Part shown: one piece after another, positions 1 through 7,327 of the stretch
Layout: each line of letters opens with the position of its first letter
Position numbering within the stretch: the first letter of the stretch is position 1
NCBI GenBank assembly: GCA_003142435.1
Contig: PLMI01000083.1
Location: 8,664 to 22,014, forward strand
DNA: 13,351 nucleotides
Direction of reading: 5' to 3'
From: Coxiellaceae bacterium
GTDB taxonomy: Bacteria; Pseudomonadota; Gammaproteobacteria; UBA9339
Program-made: the position numbers and the translations under genes
The notes under the pieces: generated by a model
The model's input: the letters and a program-made list of their open reading frames with translations, nothing else
Told to the model about the DNA's origin: nothing
The model's database searches: none

Positions 1-13
1 TAAAAAAGTGCAG

Positions 14-19
14 TATAAT
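14..19 (+). promoter_or_regulatory. Candidate -10 box upstream of asnS
   Basis: A perfect TATAAT lies about 40 nt before the asnS start codon. Any -35 element would fall before the window, so only half of the promoter can be judged. No clear Shine-Dalgarno sequence is visible in the A/T-rich leader that follows. Confidence 0.4.
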
Positions 20-59
20 CAACAACTTACGTTTTTATTGAATTTTATTAAAAAAATTT

Positions 60-1475
60 ATGACTAAGGCAAAAAACAACCACTATCACTCAATCAAAGC
101 CTTGCTTGCAGGTGAGATTCCTGTTGGTTCAAACATAAAAGCTCATGGTTGGGTTCGTACACGCCGCGATTCCAAAGCTGGACTTTATTTTATCGCATTA
201 AGTGATGGTTCCTGTTTTCATCCATTGCAAATAGTGGTTTCCAATTCTCTTACCAACTATCAGGATATTTTGCGTCTTACGGCCGGTTGTTCTATCGAAG
301 TTTTCGGCAAATTGATTAAGTCTTTAGGTAAAGGCCAGGCATTTGAAGTAGAGGCTGAAAGTGTAAATATAATTGGCTGGGTTGATGATCCGGACACTTA
401 TCCAATATCTCCTAAATATCATACTTTGGAATATTTGCGTGACCATTTACATTTGCGCATTAGAACAAATGTAATCAGCGCTGTGACGAGAGTACGCCAC
501 ACTTTAGCGCAAGCAATTCACAGATTTTTTCATGAACGGGGGTTTTACTGGGTTAGCACTCCAATAATTACTTCAAATGATGCAGAAGGTGCCGGCCAAA
601 TGTTTCGCGTTTCAACTTTAGATTTGCTAAATTTGCCGCGCACAGAAAATGGCCAAATTGATTTTGACCGCGATTTTTTTGCACGCGAAACTTTTCTCAC
701 TGTTTCCGGCCAGTTAAATGCTGAAAGTTATTGTTGTGCAATGTCAAAGGTTTACACTTTTGGTCCGACGTTTAGAGCTGAGAATTCAAACACTGCGCGA
801 CATTTAGCAGAGTTTTGGATGATTGAACCTGAAATTGCCTTTGCTGGTTTAAACGATAACGCAGCTTTAGCTTCAGAAATGTTGAAATATTTAGCGCAAA
901 CAGTTTTAGAAGAATGTCCCGATGATATGGCATTTTTTGCAGAACGCATTGACAAAAATTGCATTGACCGGCTGCAAAAAATTATTTCCAGTGAATTTAT
1001 TCATATGGATTATACTGAAGCAATTGAACTTCTTATAAAAGCAAATAAAGATTTTGAATTCCCTGTTTTTTGGGGCGCCGATTTACAGTCAGAACATGAA
1101 CGCTATCTTACGGAAGAGTTGGTAAAGGGTCCCGTGATCTTGAAAAATTATCCGAAAGAAATAAAGAGTTTTTACATGCGCGCTAACGACGATGGCAAAA
1201 CAGTTGCTGCGATGGATGTGTTAGTTCCGGGAATAGGCGAGATCATTGGCGGAAGCCAGCGTGAAGAACGCCTGGAATTTTTAGATAAGCGCATGAATGA
1301 ATTGCACATGAATAAAGAGCTTTACAAGTGGTATTTAGATTTGCGACGCTACGGTACGGTACCGCATTCTGGTTTTGGGTTAGGATTTGAGAGGTTGATC
1401 ATTTATGCGACTGGTATGAGTAACATTCGGGATGTAATTGCATTTCCGCGTACTCCACGCCACGCAGATTTTTAA
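60..1475 (+). CDS. asnS: Asparaginyl-tRNA synthetase (AsnRS)
   Basis: Cytoplasmic class IIb aminoacyl-tRNA synthetase that activates asparagine with ATP and charges tRNA-Asn. The N-terminal OB-fold anticodon-binding domain covers about residues 26-105 ([11 protein letters not shown] near 29-39). The catalytic domain holds motif 2 ([16 protein letters not shown], about 238-253) and motif 3 ([10 protein letters not shown], 438-447). The C-terminus ends in [10 protein letters not shown], close to the usual family ending. Length is 471 residues against about 466 in E. coli, so the gene is complete. Asn in motif 2 (ENSNT) and the overall length favour AsnRS over AspRS, which is longer. The ATG at 60 fits the expected N-terminus, although no strong ribosome-binding site precedes it. 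The L,D-transpeptidase gene starts 15 nt downstream, suggesting co-transcription. Confidence 0.97.
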   Translation: MTKAKNNHYHSIKALLAGEIPVGSNIKAHGWVRTRRDSKAGLYFIALSDGSCFHPLQIVVSNSLTNYQDILRLTAGCSIEVFGKLIKSLGKGQAFEVEAESVNIIGWVDDPDTYPISPKYHTLEYLRDHLHLRIRTNVISAVTRVRHTLAQAIHRFFHERGFYWVSTPIITSNDAEGAGQMFRVSTLDLLNLPRTENGQIDFDRDFFARETFLTVSGQLNAESYCCAMSKVYTFGPTFRAENSNTARHLAEFWMIEPEIAFAGLNDNAALASEMLKYLAQTVLEECPDDMAFFAERIDKNCIDRLQKIISSEFIHMDYTEAIELLIKANKDFEFPVFWGADLQSEHERYLTEELVKGPVILKNYPKEIKSFYMRANDDGKTVAAMDVLVPGIGEIIGGSQREERLEFLDKRMNELHMNKELYKWYLDLRRYGTVPHSGFGLGFERLIIYATGMSNIRDVIAFPRTPRHADF

Positions 1476-1490
1476 AAATCTATAATTACA

Positions 1491-2408
1491 ATGAAACGAA
1501 CTATATTTTCCGTTATTGCAAGTATTTTTTTATTTTGTTTTTCTCTACAAAGCAGTGCCTTAGTTTTTTCTTTGCCGCCGGCAGGCGACAGAATTGTCGG
1601 ACAATTGCAATCAGCCACGGTGCGCGAAGGCGAAAATTTTTCCGATGTTGCTTCCCGTTATGATTTAGGATATTACGAAGTGTATGAAGCAAATCCTGGA
1701 GTCGATCCCGATAATCCACCCGCAAACACCGTAATAATTATTCCAACACAGTACATCATTCCAGAAGAGTTGCAGCCGGATGAGATTTTGTTAAATCTAG
1801 CGGAAATGCGTTTGTATTACGAGCCGGCCGGGCAAAATAAAATTTACATTTATCCTATAGGAATTGGCAAAGAAGATTGGGCAACGCCGGTCGGAACTCT
1901 GAAAATAATCGAAAAAACAGTAGATCCAAAGTGGGTGGTTCCCGAATCAATTTATAAATATCGCAAATCGATTGGCGATGAGATACCGCGGGTTACAATG
2001 CCGGGGCCTGATAATCCATTGGGCAAATACCGATTGCGATTGTCAAAACCTACCTATTTAATTCATGGCACTAATGAGCCGGAAAGCGTTGGCAGAAGAA
2101 GCAGCGGCGGGTGTATTCACTTGTATAATGAAGATATCGACGTGTTATATCACATGGTTACAGTTGGCACCAGGGTGCGCATTATCGACAATCCATATAA
2201 AGCTACGGTTAGTGATGGCAAGCTCTATTTAGAAGCGCATATGCCGCTTCTCGAAGATAGATTAAAATTTGGCGACGATGTATCATTGGCATTGAGATTA
2301 TTGCAGGGCAACAATAAAGACAATGTTCATAATGTTGATATTCAACAGGCTACGCAAATTACCAAACAACATTTGGGCATTCCTTTGACCGTTGAAAATT
2401 TGTCCTAA
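1491..2408 (+). CDS. Periplasmic L,D-transpeptidase with LysM and YkuD domains (ErfK/YbiS type)
   Basis: Predicted peptidoglycan enzyme of the YkuD family, which forms meso-DAP cross-links or attaches proteins to peptidoglycan. Residues 1-23 look like a Sec signal peptide (basic MKR, hydrophobic core, cleavage after SSA at 21-23). A LysM-like segment spans about 42-86 (VREGENFSDVASRYDL, ending VIIIP). The YkuD catalytic domain covers about 97-233, with HGTNEPESVGRR from H192 and the nucleophile in SSGGCIHL (C208). The family motif is usually written S/T-H-G-C followed by a hydrophobic residue and R or N; here it reads S-G-G-C-I-H, a variant at two positions. About 70 residues follow the catalytic domain and hold no motif I recognise. 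The gene begins 15 nt after asnS with no clear Shine-Dalgarno, so it probably depends on the upstream transcript. Which L,D-transpeptidase paralogue it is cannot be told from sequence alone. Confidence 0.9.
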   Translation: MKRTIFSVIASIFLFCFSLQSSALVFSLPPAGDRIVGQLQSATVREGENFSDVASRYDLGYYEVYEANPGVDPDNPPANTVIIIPTQYIIPEELQPDEILLNLAEMRLYYEPAGQNKIYIYPIGIGKEDWATPVGTLKIIEKTVDPKWVVPESIYKYRKSIGDEIPRVTMPGPDNPLGKYRLRLSKPTYLIHGTNEPESVGRRSSGGCIHLYNEDIDVLYHMVTVGTRVRIIDNPYKATVSDGKLYLEAHMPLLEDRLKFGDDVSLALRLLQGNNKDNVHNVDIQQATQITKQHLGIPLTVENLS

Positions 2409-2421
2409 ACATATTCTTGAC

Positions 2422-2440
2422 TTTTTGTACGATACAAAAA
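2422..2440. promoter_or_regulatory. Small AT-rich palindrome after the L,D-transpeptidase gene
   Basis: TTTTTGTA and TACAAAAA face each other around a 3-nt CGA loop, 13 nt after the stop codon. The stem holds one G-C pair only, so as a terminator it would be weak. It could equally be a protein-binding palindrome. Confidence 0.3.
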
Positions 2441-2508
2441 ATTAAATTTCTGCCATAAATATTGTTGAAAAAATCAACGAAATTTCACCTTAACTTATAT
2501 GTGGTATA

Positions 2509-2625
2509 GATTTTGCAACGCGTGAATGAGCTCAAGTTATTTGACGAAAGTAAAGCGCAGCCCGAGGGACGAGGGCGAGCCATTTCGTCAAATAATTTAG
2601 CGAAATTCACATAAGTTGCAAAATC
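2509..2625. repeat. Large interrupted palindrome, candidate interspersed repeat
   Basis: Two nested perfect inverted repeats share one centre. The outer arms are GATTTTGCAAC (2509-2519) and GTTGCAAAATC (2615-2625). The inner arms are TTATTTGACGAAA (2537-2549) and TTTCGTCAAATAA (2583-2595). Between them GTGAAT (2522-2527) also matches ATTCAC (2605-2610). The 33-nt centre is unusually GC-rich for this window, contains CGAGGG twice in tandem, and could fold further through GCCC/GGGC. It fills most of the gap between two plus-strand genes. The structure resembles REP or MITE-like elements, but no second copy exists in this window. It may also act as a terminator or as RNA structure. Confidence 0.55.
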
Positions 2626-2685
2626 GAATTGTTTTTTGTACTGGACAAAATTCTTAGCTTAAATATGCCATAGGTATGATAATTT

Positions 2686-4089
2686 ATGCAGTCCATTTCT
2701 AAAAAAATTATTTACGGTTCAGATGACGATTTGGTTTATGCTTTGCAGCATGGGCCTGATTTAAATGTAATCGATGAATATGGTTACACCCCTTTAGTAC
2801 AAACTGCAATTGTAAATAGCGTAAATAAGGCGCGTTTATTGCTGCATGCTGGCGCGCAAATTGATTTCCCAGATTTAACTAACCGAACTGCCCTTAATTG
2901 GGCGGCAAGCAATAATAATTACGATTTATGTGAATTGCTATTACAAAATGGCGCCAATCCCAATTCTTATACGACAGCAGGGCAATGCGTTTTAGTTACG
3001 CCGCTTCTTCGCAAACAAAAAAGGCTTACCGATCTTTTATTTAAACACGGCGCAAATTTAGATTTTGCAGAAGATTTTATTAATGCAAAGTTGCTGGGCC
3101 ATCGCTATGAACTTGAAGGGCGGGTTGACATAGTCGACACCGAAGGGACTTTCATCGAAGTTGAGCTCGAGGGTTTTTACTTAGAATTTAGCCTTGAAGT
3201 TGTTGCCAGTTCTCTTATGGATTTCCGCCAGAATTTTGGCGCCAAACACTTACGCCCTTATTTTCGCAATTTAGACGTTATCATCAAATCATTGCAGGGA
3301 GCTATTCAGTTAATAAAATTTCAACATTATCTCATCGATATCGAAAAACATAAAAGAAAAATCGAAAAATTGTTAGATTATCAGCCCCTCATTTTGCCGG
3401 TTGCATTCACCGGTCATGCTATAACTTTAGTCCGTTTTTGGGATTGGTTAATGCGCTGTGACCGGGGCGAATTTGGCAAAAGGCATGGAACAACAGTTCT
3501 TTACTTTATGAACAATGCTTTTGCGTTGAATAAGTCATTTATGATGCAATTACTTTATAAGCGCCAATATGCAGAGTCTGTAAATACCGCTCTTCCGGAT
3601 GTTTTAAATTTGGAACAGATTTGGAATTTGCCTCTTTCCGAGCAGCGAGTTGGCAATTGTTCCTGGGCAAATGTTGAGGCTTTGATTCCCGCGATAATGT
3701 TTCTTTTGTTGTTAGATGCGCGCAATGGGAAAAATCCTGAAGCTTGCGAAAAGGATGCAATGTATTTCTACAATGAGTGGGTAGAGTGGGATAAAAATAG
3801 GGCGTTGCAGTTTTGTTTGCAAACGGTTGTGGAAGCTTCCCGTGCAAGAAAAGCAGCGAAAGCTGCGCTTTTGGCGGCAATCATGTTTCAAGCGTGTGAT
3901 TACAACAGCAAAAATGATCGTGAAAAAGTAAGGTCAATGTTGCAGATTATAACAATGCCGGAATATAAATACATTGTTGAAAGCTATATCGAAGTTTTTT
4001 CCGAGAGAGGCAAAAAAAGTGTCCGGCTGCAAAATTTATATGATTTTCTTGACGATTTCGGGGTGTTGAGGGAGTTTGTGAAAGAGTAA
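2686..4089 (+). CDS. Ankyrin-repeat protein with putative cysteine-protease-like domain, AnkH/LegA3-like effector
   Basis: A 467-residue protein with ankyrin repeats at about residues 1-130; GYTPLVQTAI (33-42), LLLHAGAQIDFPD (51-63), TALNWAASNNNYDLCELLLQNGANPN (68-93) and LLFKHGANLDF (117-127) are typical repeat pieces. The remainder is not ankyrin. It contains GHAITLVRFWD (His244) and later SEQRVGNCSWANVE (Gln320, Cys325), which could be protease-like active-site residues. Length and layout match the Legionella Dot/Icm effector AnkH (LegA3), described as ankyrin repeats plus a cysteine-protease-like domain. I recognise the resemblance from memory and did not align the proteins. There is no signal peptide or membrane segment, which suits a type IV effector. 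A TATGAT box lies only 6 nt before the ATG, and AGG at 2672-2674 is a weak ribosome-binding site. The assigned role in the host is inference. Confidence 0.7.
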   Translation: MQSISKKIIYGSDDDLVYALQHGPDLNVIDEYGYTPLVQTAIVNSVNKARLLLHAGAQIDFPDLTNRTALNWAASNNNYDLCELLLQNGANPNSYTTAGQCVLVTPLLRKQKRLTDLLFKHGANLDFAEDFINAKLLGHRYELEGRVDIVDTEGTFIEVELEGFYLEFSLEVVASSLMDFRQNFGAKHLRPYFRNLDVIIKSLQGAIQLIKFQHYLIDIEKHKRKIEKLLDYQPLILPVAFTGHAITLVRFWDWLMRCDRGEFGKRHGTTVLYFMNNAFALNKSFMMQLLYKRQYAESVNTALPDVLNLEQIWNLPLSEQRVGNCSWANVEALIPAIMFLLLLDARNGKNPEACEKDAMYFYNEWVEWDKNRALQFCLQTVVEASRARKAAKAALLAAIMFQACDYNSKNDREKVRSMLQIITMPEYKYIVESYIEVFSERGKKSVRLQNLYDFLDDFGVLREFVKE

Positions 4090-4246
4090 TAAAAAGATGA
4101 AGGAAATCAACATTGCTCACAAAAAAAGCGATCATCATAGAATATCTTATGTTGATAACTTAAAATGGTTAACGATAATTTTCGTAATCATGAAATCGGT
4201 TAAGAATCAATTTATTGTTTGTATATAGTTTGTGGTATCAGTTATA

Positions 4247-4286
4247 TTGACATTTCATAAAAAACGCTTCACAATATACGAAGCGT
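4247..4286 (+). promoter_or_regulatory. Promoter with embedded inverted repeat before the ATPase gene
   Basis: A perfect TTGACA (4247-4252) is followed after 17 nt by CACAAT (4270-4275), a four-of-six -10 match. An inverted repeat, ACGCTTC (4264-4270) and GAAGCGT (4280-4286) around a 9-nt loop, overlaps that -10. Such placement is typical of an operator. AGGA at 4299-4302 serves as ribosome-binding site for the ATG at 4311. Confidence 0.45.
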
Positions 4287-4310
4287 AAAATACGAAATAG
4301 GATATATCAC

Positions 4311-5426
4311 ATGAATTATTTTCCAACATATTTAGCAATAGGAAATGCATTTTGTAATCGTAAAAGCGAGATCAAAAAATTATTGTACAACATTGATAAT
4401 AACATACCATCATTAATAATATCTCCTCGGCGTTATGGAAAAACTAGTTTGGTTATTAATACATTAACACAACTAAAACATCCTTATTCTACTGTAGATT
4501 TTTATAAAGCCTTAAGTAAGGAAGACATTGAAACTTTCGTATTGAACGGTGTAGGTAAATTACTTGGTCAACTAGAAACGGCTCCTAAAAAACTCTTAAA
4601 ACTTGCAAATGAGTTTTTTTCTAATATGCAAATAAAAGTCGTGCTTCAGGATGTTGGCATAACTCTTGATTTTGACAAGCGAACGAAAAAGGCTGCGTCA
4701 GTTTTAATAATATTGGAAGCATTGGAAAAGCTACAAAAACTTGCGGTGCAAAAGAAAAAAAAAGTTATTTTGTTCTTAGATGAATTTCAGGCAGTAGGGG
4801 AGGTAACTAAGGACTATTCAATCGAGGCTGTTATTCGAGAAGCAATACAAAAATCTACGAATGTTGCATATGTGTTTTCTGGAAGCAATCGCCATTTAAT
4901 GGAACAAATGTTTTATGACAAAAAGAGACCATTTTATAAATTATGTGATTTAATAACAATTGATAGAATTTCAGTTGAAAATTATAAAGATTATATTAAA
5001 AAAGCTGCTTTGCGTACTTGGAATAAAAATCTCGATTCTAAATTGGTCGATGCTATATTCGCTATTACAGAAAGACATGCATATTATGTTAATAAATTAT
5101 GTTCATTATTATGGCAAAACGATTTTCCAAAAAATGTGAATATTATATATGACATTTGGAGAAAATTTGTATTGGAAAATAAATCTTTCATTGAAAGAGA
5201 AATGGAGTTGCTAAGCATTAATCAAAGAAAGATTTTAATTCTGTTAGCAAATCGAGAGGCCGTGAGAGAGCCTTATGGTAAAGATTTTGCTATAAGTTTA
5301 GGTCTATCGTTAAGTAGTATTGCCGTAGCCTTGTCTGATTTAATAGCAAAAGATTATGTTTATATGACGCAAGAAAAGGAATATAGAATATTAGATCCTT
5401 TAATCAAAAGTGTATTATCAGATTAA
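4311..5426 (+). CDS. P-loop ATPase of the PRRxGKTSL (archaeal-type ATPase) family
   Basis: Predicted cytoplasmic AAA+/STAND-related ATPase of 371 residues. The Walker A motif is SPRRYGKTSL (38-47, with Lys44 and Thr45), the form typical of the 'ATPase domain predominantly from Archaea' family. Walker B is VILFLDEFQ (152-160, Asp157 and Glu158). A sensor-1-like FSGSNRHLMEQMF (189-201) follows. The C-terminal part (about 300-365) looks like a winged helix (LGLSLSSIAVALSDLIAKDYV) and ends in RILDPLIKSVLSD, a common ending in this family. Members occur sporadically in bacteria, mostly without a known role; mobile-element or defence links have been proposed for some relatives. The sequence looks more AT-rich than asnS or the AnkH-like gene, and it stands alone behind its own promoter, both compatible with transfer. 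Substrate and partners are unknown. Confidence 0.8.
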   Translation: MNYFPTYLAIGNAFCNRKSEIKKLLYNIDNNIPSLIISPRRYGKTSLVINTLTQLKHPYSTVDFYKALSKEDIETFVLNGVGKLLGQLETAPKKLLKLANEFFSNMQIKVVLQDVGITLDFDKRTKKAASVLIILEALEKLQKLAVQKKKKVILFLDEFQAVGEVTKDYSIEAVIREAIQKSTNVAYVFSGSNRHLMEQMFYDKKRPFYKLCDLITIDRISVENYKDYIKKAALRTWNKNLDSKLVDAIFAITERHAYYVNKLCSLLWQNDFPKNVNIIYDIWRKFVLENKSFIEREMELLSINQRKILILLANREAVREPYGKDFAISLGLSLSSIAVALSDLIAKDYVYMTQEKEYRILDPLIKSVLSD

Positions 5427-5626
5427 ATAAACATGATGTTCAACTTTTTAAATTATGTCAAAAAATAGCTAGATCAGCATTCCCCGCTATACTAGATAAT
5501 TGCATTAAGGGGTTTGATGTGGAATTGCAAAAAACGGGATCGGAAACCACGTTTTTATCGAAAAATGAGATTTACGATGTAAATCAATATATTGCGATTA
5601 ATGATAGAAAAATAGTATATAGATGA
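5423..5626 (+). pseudogene. Possible remnant of an unknown gene (open frame lacking a start)
   Basis: After the ATPase gene a different frame stays open to a TGA at 5624-5626; it is stop-free from 5387, about 79 codons. Stops should be frequent in DNA this AT-rich, so this is unlikely by chance. The translation looks protein-like (LFKLCQKIARSAFPAILDN, and later NQYIAINDRKIVYR), but the frame has no ATG. One alternative is a short gene starting at GTG 5519, with AAGGGG at 5507-5512 as a good ribosome-binding site (35 codons). Another is a 21-codon peptide from ATG 5517 in the next frame. I do not recognise the family. A decayed or truncated gene seems the simplest reading. Confidence 0.35.
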
Positions 5627-5649
5627 TATTTCGCACAAGAGGTTTATTT

Positions 5650-6222
5650 TTAAGAAAAATCAGTATTGATAGCCTGCATTGCTTCAGCGATGTTTCCACT
5701 TACCAGTTGTGGGACAGCTTGCAATGCTTTATCGAAAGAGGAAATGATTTGTTGTTTCTCATTTGTTGAAGGCGCGTTTAGCACATAATTTGCAAAATCT
5801 TTGTGCTCTGGTCTGCCGATGCCAATTCTCAGGCGATAAAACTCAGTGCTTCCCAGATGTTTGATAACGTCAAATAACCCATTATGCCCGCCGGCACTGC
5901 CATCGAATTTCATCCTTGTTTTGCCGGGAGGAAAATCAAGCTCATCGTGAGCGACTAAAATATTTTCAGGGGAAATTTTATAGAAATTAGCGATAGAACT
6001 TACTGCCTGACCGCTTAAATTCATGAACGTTATTGGGATACACAAACGGCATTCTTGCGAACCGATTTTTATTACGCCAACATGGCTTTTGAATTTACTT
6101 TCCAGCTTTAAAGATGTGTGATGTTGCAGTGCCAAAGATTCAACAAACCAGGCGCCAGCATTATGTCTGGTTTGCTCGTATTCTTTTCCGGGATTTCCAA
6201 GTCCAATAATGAGTCTAATCAT
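5650..6222 (-). CDS. pth: Peptidyl-tRNA hydrolase
   Basis: Cytoplasmic enzyme that releases peptides from peptidyl-tRNA dropped by stalled ribosomes, recycling the tRNA; usually essential. At 190 residues it matches the bacterial Pth family. The N-terminal signature GLGNPGKEYEQTRHNAG (7-23) carries Asn10 and the catalytic His20. FMNLSG gives Asn68, AHDELD gives Asp93, and GSAGGHNG gives Asn114. These four fall at the same numbers as the E. coli active-site residues, which supports the ATG at 6222 as start. It lies 27 nt downstream of rplY, the common bacterial rplY-pth order, so it is probably translated from the rplY transcript. No clear terminator hairpin is visible beyond the stop codon. 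Confidence 0.97.
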   Translation of the reverse strand: MIRLIIGLGNPGKEYEQTRHNAGAWFVESLALQHHTSLKLESKFKSHVGVIKIGSQECRLCIPITFMNLSGQAVSSIANFYKISPENILVAHDELDFPPGKTRMKFDGSAGGHNGLFDVIKHLGSTEFYRLRIGIGRPEHKDFANYVLNAPSTNEKQQIISSFDKALQAVPQLVSGNIAEAMQAINTDFS

Positions 6223-6249
6223 GAGTCTTTAAAAGTCCTCAAGAAAAAA

Positions 6250-6978
6250 TTATTTTCCTTTGTCACCAGCTTTCTTTTCTGCTGGTTTTTTCTCGGCTGT
6301 TTCTTCTTTGCCTTTTTCAGGAGCAGCAGCGCCTTCAGCAGGAGCAGCGCCTTCAGCAGCAGCCTCAGCTTCAGGTTTTGGAACCTCAACTTCAACAATG
6401 GCACGAGGGATGTAAATTAAGGCAACCGGCTTATCTTCACCGTGAGCCAAATCCACAAGTTCGACTCCTTCCGGCAAAGGAATGTTTGATAAATGTACAC
6501 CTTGATTGACTTCTAAATTTGAAAGATCGACAGTTAAGTACTCAGGCAAATGTTTTGGCAAGCATTTTACTTCAATTTCTGTCATTAAATGGGAAACCAA
6601 ACCGCCGGATAATTTAACGCCGGGAGCAACATCGCCGCCTTTGAAATGCAATGGAATTGCCATTGTGAACTTTTCAGTTTCGCTAATGCGCAGGAAATCA
6701 AGATGCAATATTTTCGGGCGAAAGGGATGTCTTTGCACATCTTTTAAAATAACTTTTTCTGGAGTTCCGTCAATGTTTAAAGTTAAAACATGTGAAAAAA
6801 ATGCCTCGTTGGCTAAAGAGTACATGATCTCTTTATGGTCAACAGTTATAGAACTAGGTGTTTTACCAACGCCATAAACGATAGCTGGAACTTTGCTTGT
6901 ATGTCTTAGGCGGCGGCTCGCACCTTTCCCTATGTCACTGCGCTTTGAAGCAGTAAGTGTAAAAATATCTTTTTTCAT
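6250..6978 (-). CDS. rplY: Large-subunit ribosomal protein bL25 (Ctc/TL5 long form)
   Basis: Ribosomal protein that binds 5S rRNA in the 50S subunit. The N-terminal 5S-binding domain (about 1-95) has the typical GKGASRRLRHTSKVPAIVYG (17-36) and ILKDVQRHPFRPKILHLDF (77-95). The C-terminal Ctc/TL5 domain covers about 100-195, so this is the long form rather than the short 94-residue E. coli form. Residues 200-242 form a low-complexity tail of Ala, Glu, Pro and Lys, ending in a Lys-rich stretch; such tails occur in long-form L25 proteins. On the minus strand GAGAA before the ATG is a plausible ribosome-binding site. pth follows 27 nt downstream in the same direction. The mRNA leader contains two stem-loops, described separately. 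Confidence 0.96.
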   Translation of the reverse strand: MKKDIFTLTASKRSDIGKGASRRLRHTSKVPAIVYGVGKTPSSITVDHKEIMYSLANEAFFSHVLTLNIDGTPEKVILKDVQRHPFRPKILHLDFLRISETEKFTMAIPLHFKGGDVAPGVKLSGGLVSHLMTEIEVKCLPKHLPEYLTVDLSNLEVNQGVHLSNIPLPEGVELVDLAHGEDKPVALIYIPRAIVEVEVPKPEAEAAAEGAAPAEGAAAPEKGKEETAEKKPAEKKAGDKGK

Positions 6979-7005
6979 AAATAAATTCTCTTAATTATTT
7001 TGTCA

Positions 7006-7028
7006 TCCCCGAATGATTTTGTCGGGGA
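7006..7028. repeat. REP-like GTCATCCCCGA palindrome in the rplY leader
   Basis: TCCCCGA (7006-7012) and TCGGGGA (7022-7028) form a 7-bp GC-rich stem with a 9-nt loop. With its flank (TGTCATCCCCGA, TCGGGGACC) it resembles the short GTCATCCCCG repeats scattered in many proteobacterial genomes. It lies 28-50 nt before the rplY start codon, so it would be part of the leader RNA. Only one copy is present in the window. Confidence 0.45.
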
Positions 7029-7046
7029 CCATAGTAGATTTGTGAG

Positions 7047-7071
7047 TTTAAGCTTTGCGACCAAGCTTAAA
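7047..7071 (-). promoter_or_regulatory. 9-bp stem-loop at the 5' end of the rplY leader
   Basis: TTTAAGCTT (7047-7055) and AAGCTTAAA (7063-7071) are perfect complements around the loop TGCGACC. If transcription starts near 7076, as the promoter predicts, this hairpin sits at the very 5' end of the rplY mRNA. There it could protect the RNA or act as a control element. A DNA operator just downstream of the promoter is the alternative. Confidence 0.4.
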
Positions 7072-7082
7072 TAAAGAAGGTG

Positions 7083-7110
7083 ATTATATATGAATTCTTT
7101 GTTTTTGCAA
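7083..7110 (-). promoter_or_regulatory. Promoter for rplY-pth
   Basis: Reading the minus strand, TTGCAA (7110-7105) is followed after 16 nt by a perfect TATAAT (7088-7083). Transcription would begin near 7076, giving a leader of about 98 nt before rplY. Confidence 0.55.
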
Positions 7111-7238
7111 AAAGCATTCTGGACACTATTTTTGTAACTATTTGATTTTATTGATATTCTATATTGCATGTTTTTTACTTATTTTGCTCGTCTTGTGGTT
7201 TGTGTACCCAAAATAGTTAGTGCTGTAAAAATGAGAGT

Positions 7239-7267
7239 TTGTTAAATGCTGAAAAATCGATTATAAT
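7239..7267 (+). promoter_or_regulatory. Promoter for the gene at 7328
   Basis: TTGTTA (7239-7244) and a perfect TATAAT (7262-7267) are spaced by 17 nt. A 7-bp inverted repeat, AAATGCT (7244-7250) and AGCATTT (7269-7275), brackets the -10 box and may be an operator. A 10-bp self-complementary ATTAGCTAAT lies in the leader at 7297-7306. The ribosome-binding site is TAGGT just before the ATG. Together with the rplY leader and promoter this accounts for most of the 349-nt intergenic region. Confidence 0.5.
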
Positions 7268-7327
7268 TAGCATTTTTAGATGTTTTTTAATGTCTAATTA
7301 GCTAATAACCCATTAAATAGGTAACGT

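Noticed and set aside
2418..2446. A promoter made of TTGACT and ATTAAA after the L,D-transpeptidase gene
   Set aside because: The -10 match is poor and the nearest gene start is about 240 nt away beyond the large palindrome.
3539..3880. A 113-codon minus-strand frame
   Set aside because: It lies wholly inside the AnkH-like gene on the opposite strand and has no recognisable features.
4264..4286. Reading the inverted repeat before the ATPase gene as a minus-strand terminator, since a T-run follows it on that strand
   Set aside because: No minus-strand gene ends here; the nearest one upstream on that strand is separated by the whole ATPase gene.
6118..6420. A plus-strand frame across the pth start and the end of rplY
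   Set aside because: It is antisense to two conserved genes and its Ser/Phe-rich content mirrors the Ala/Glu/Lys tail of L25.
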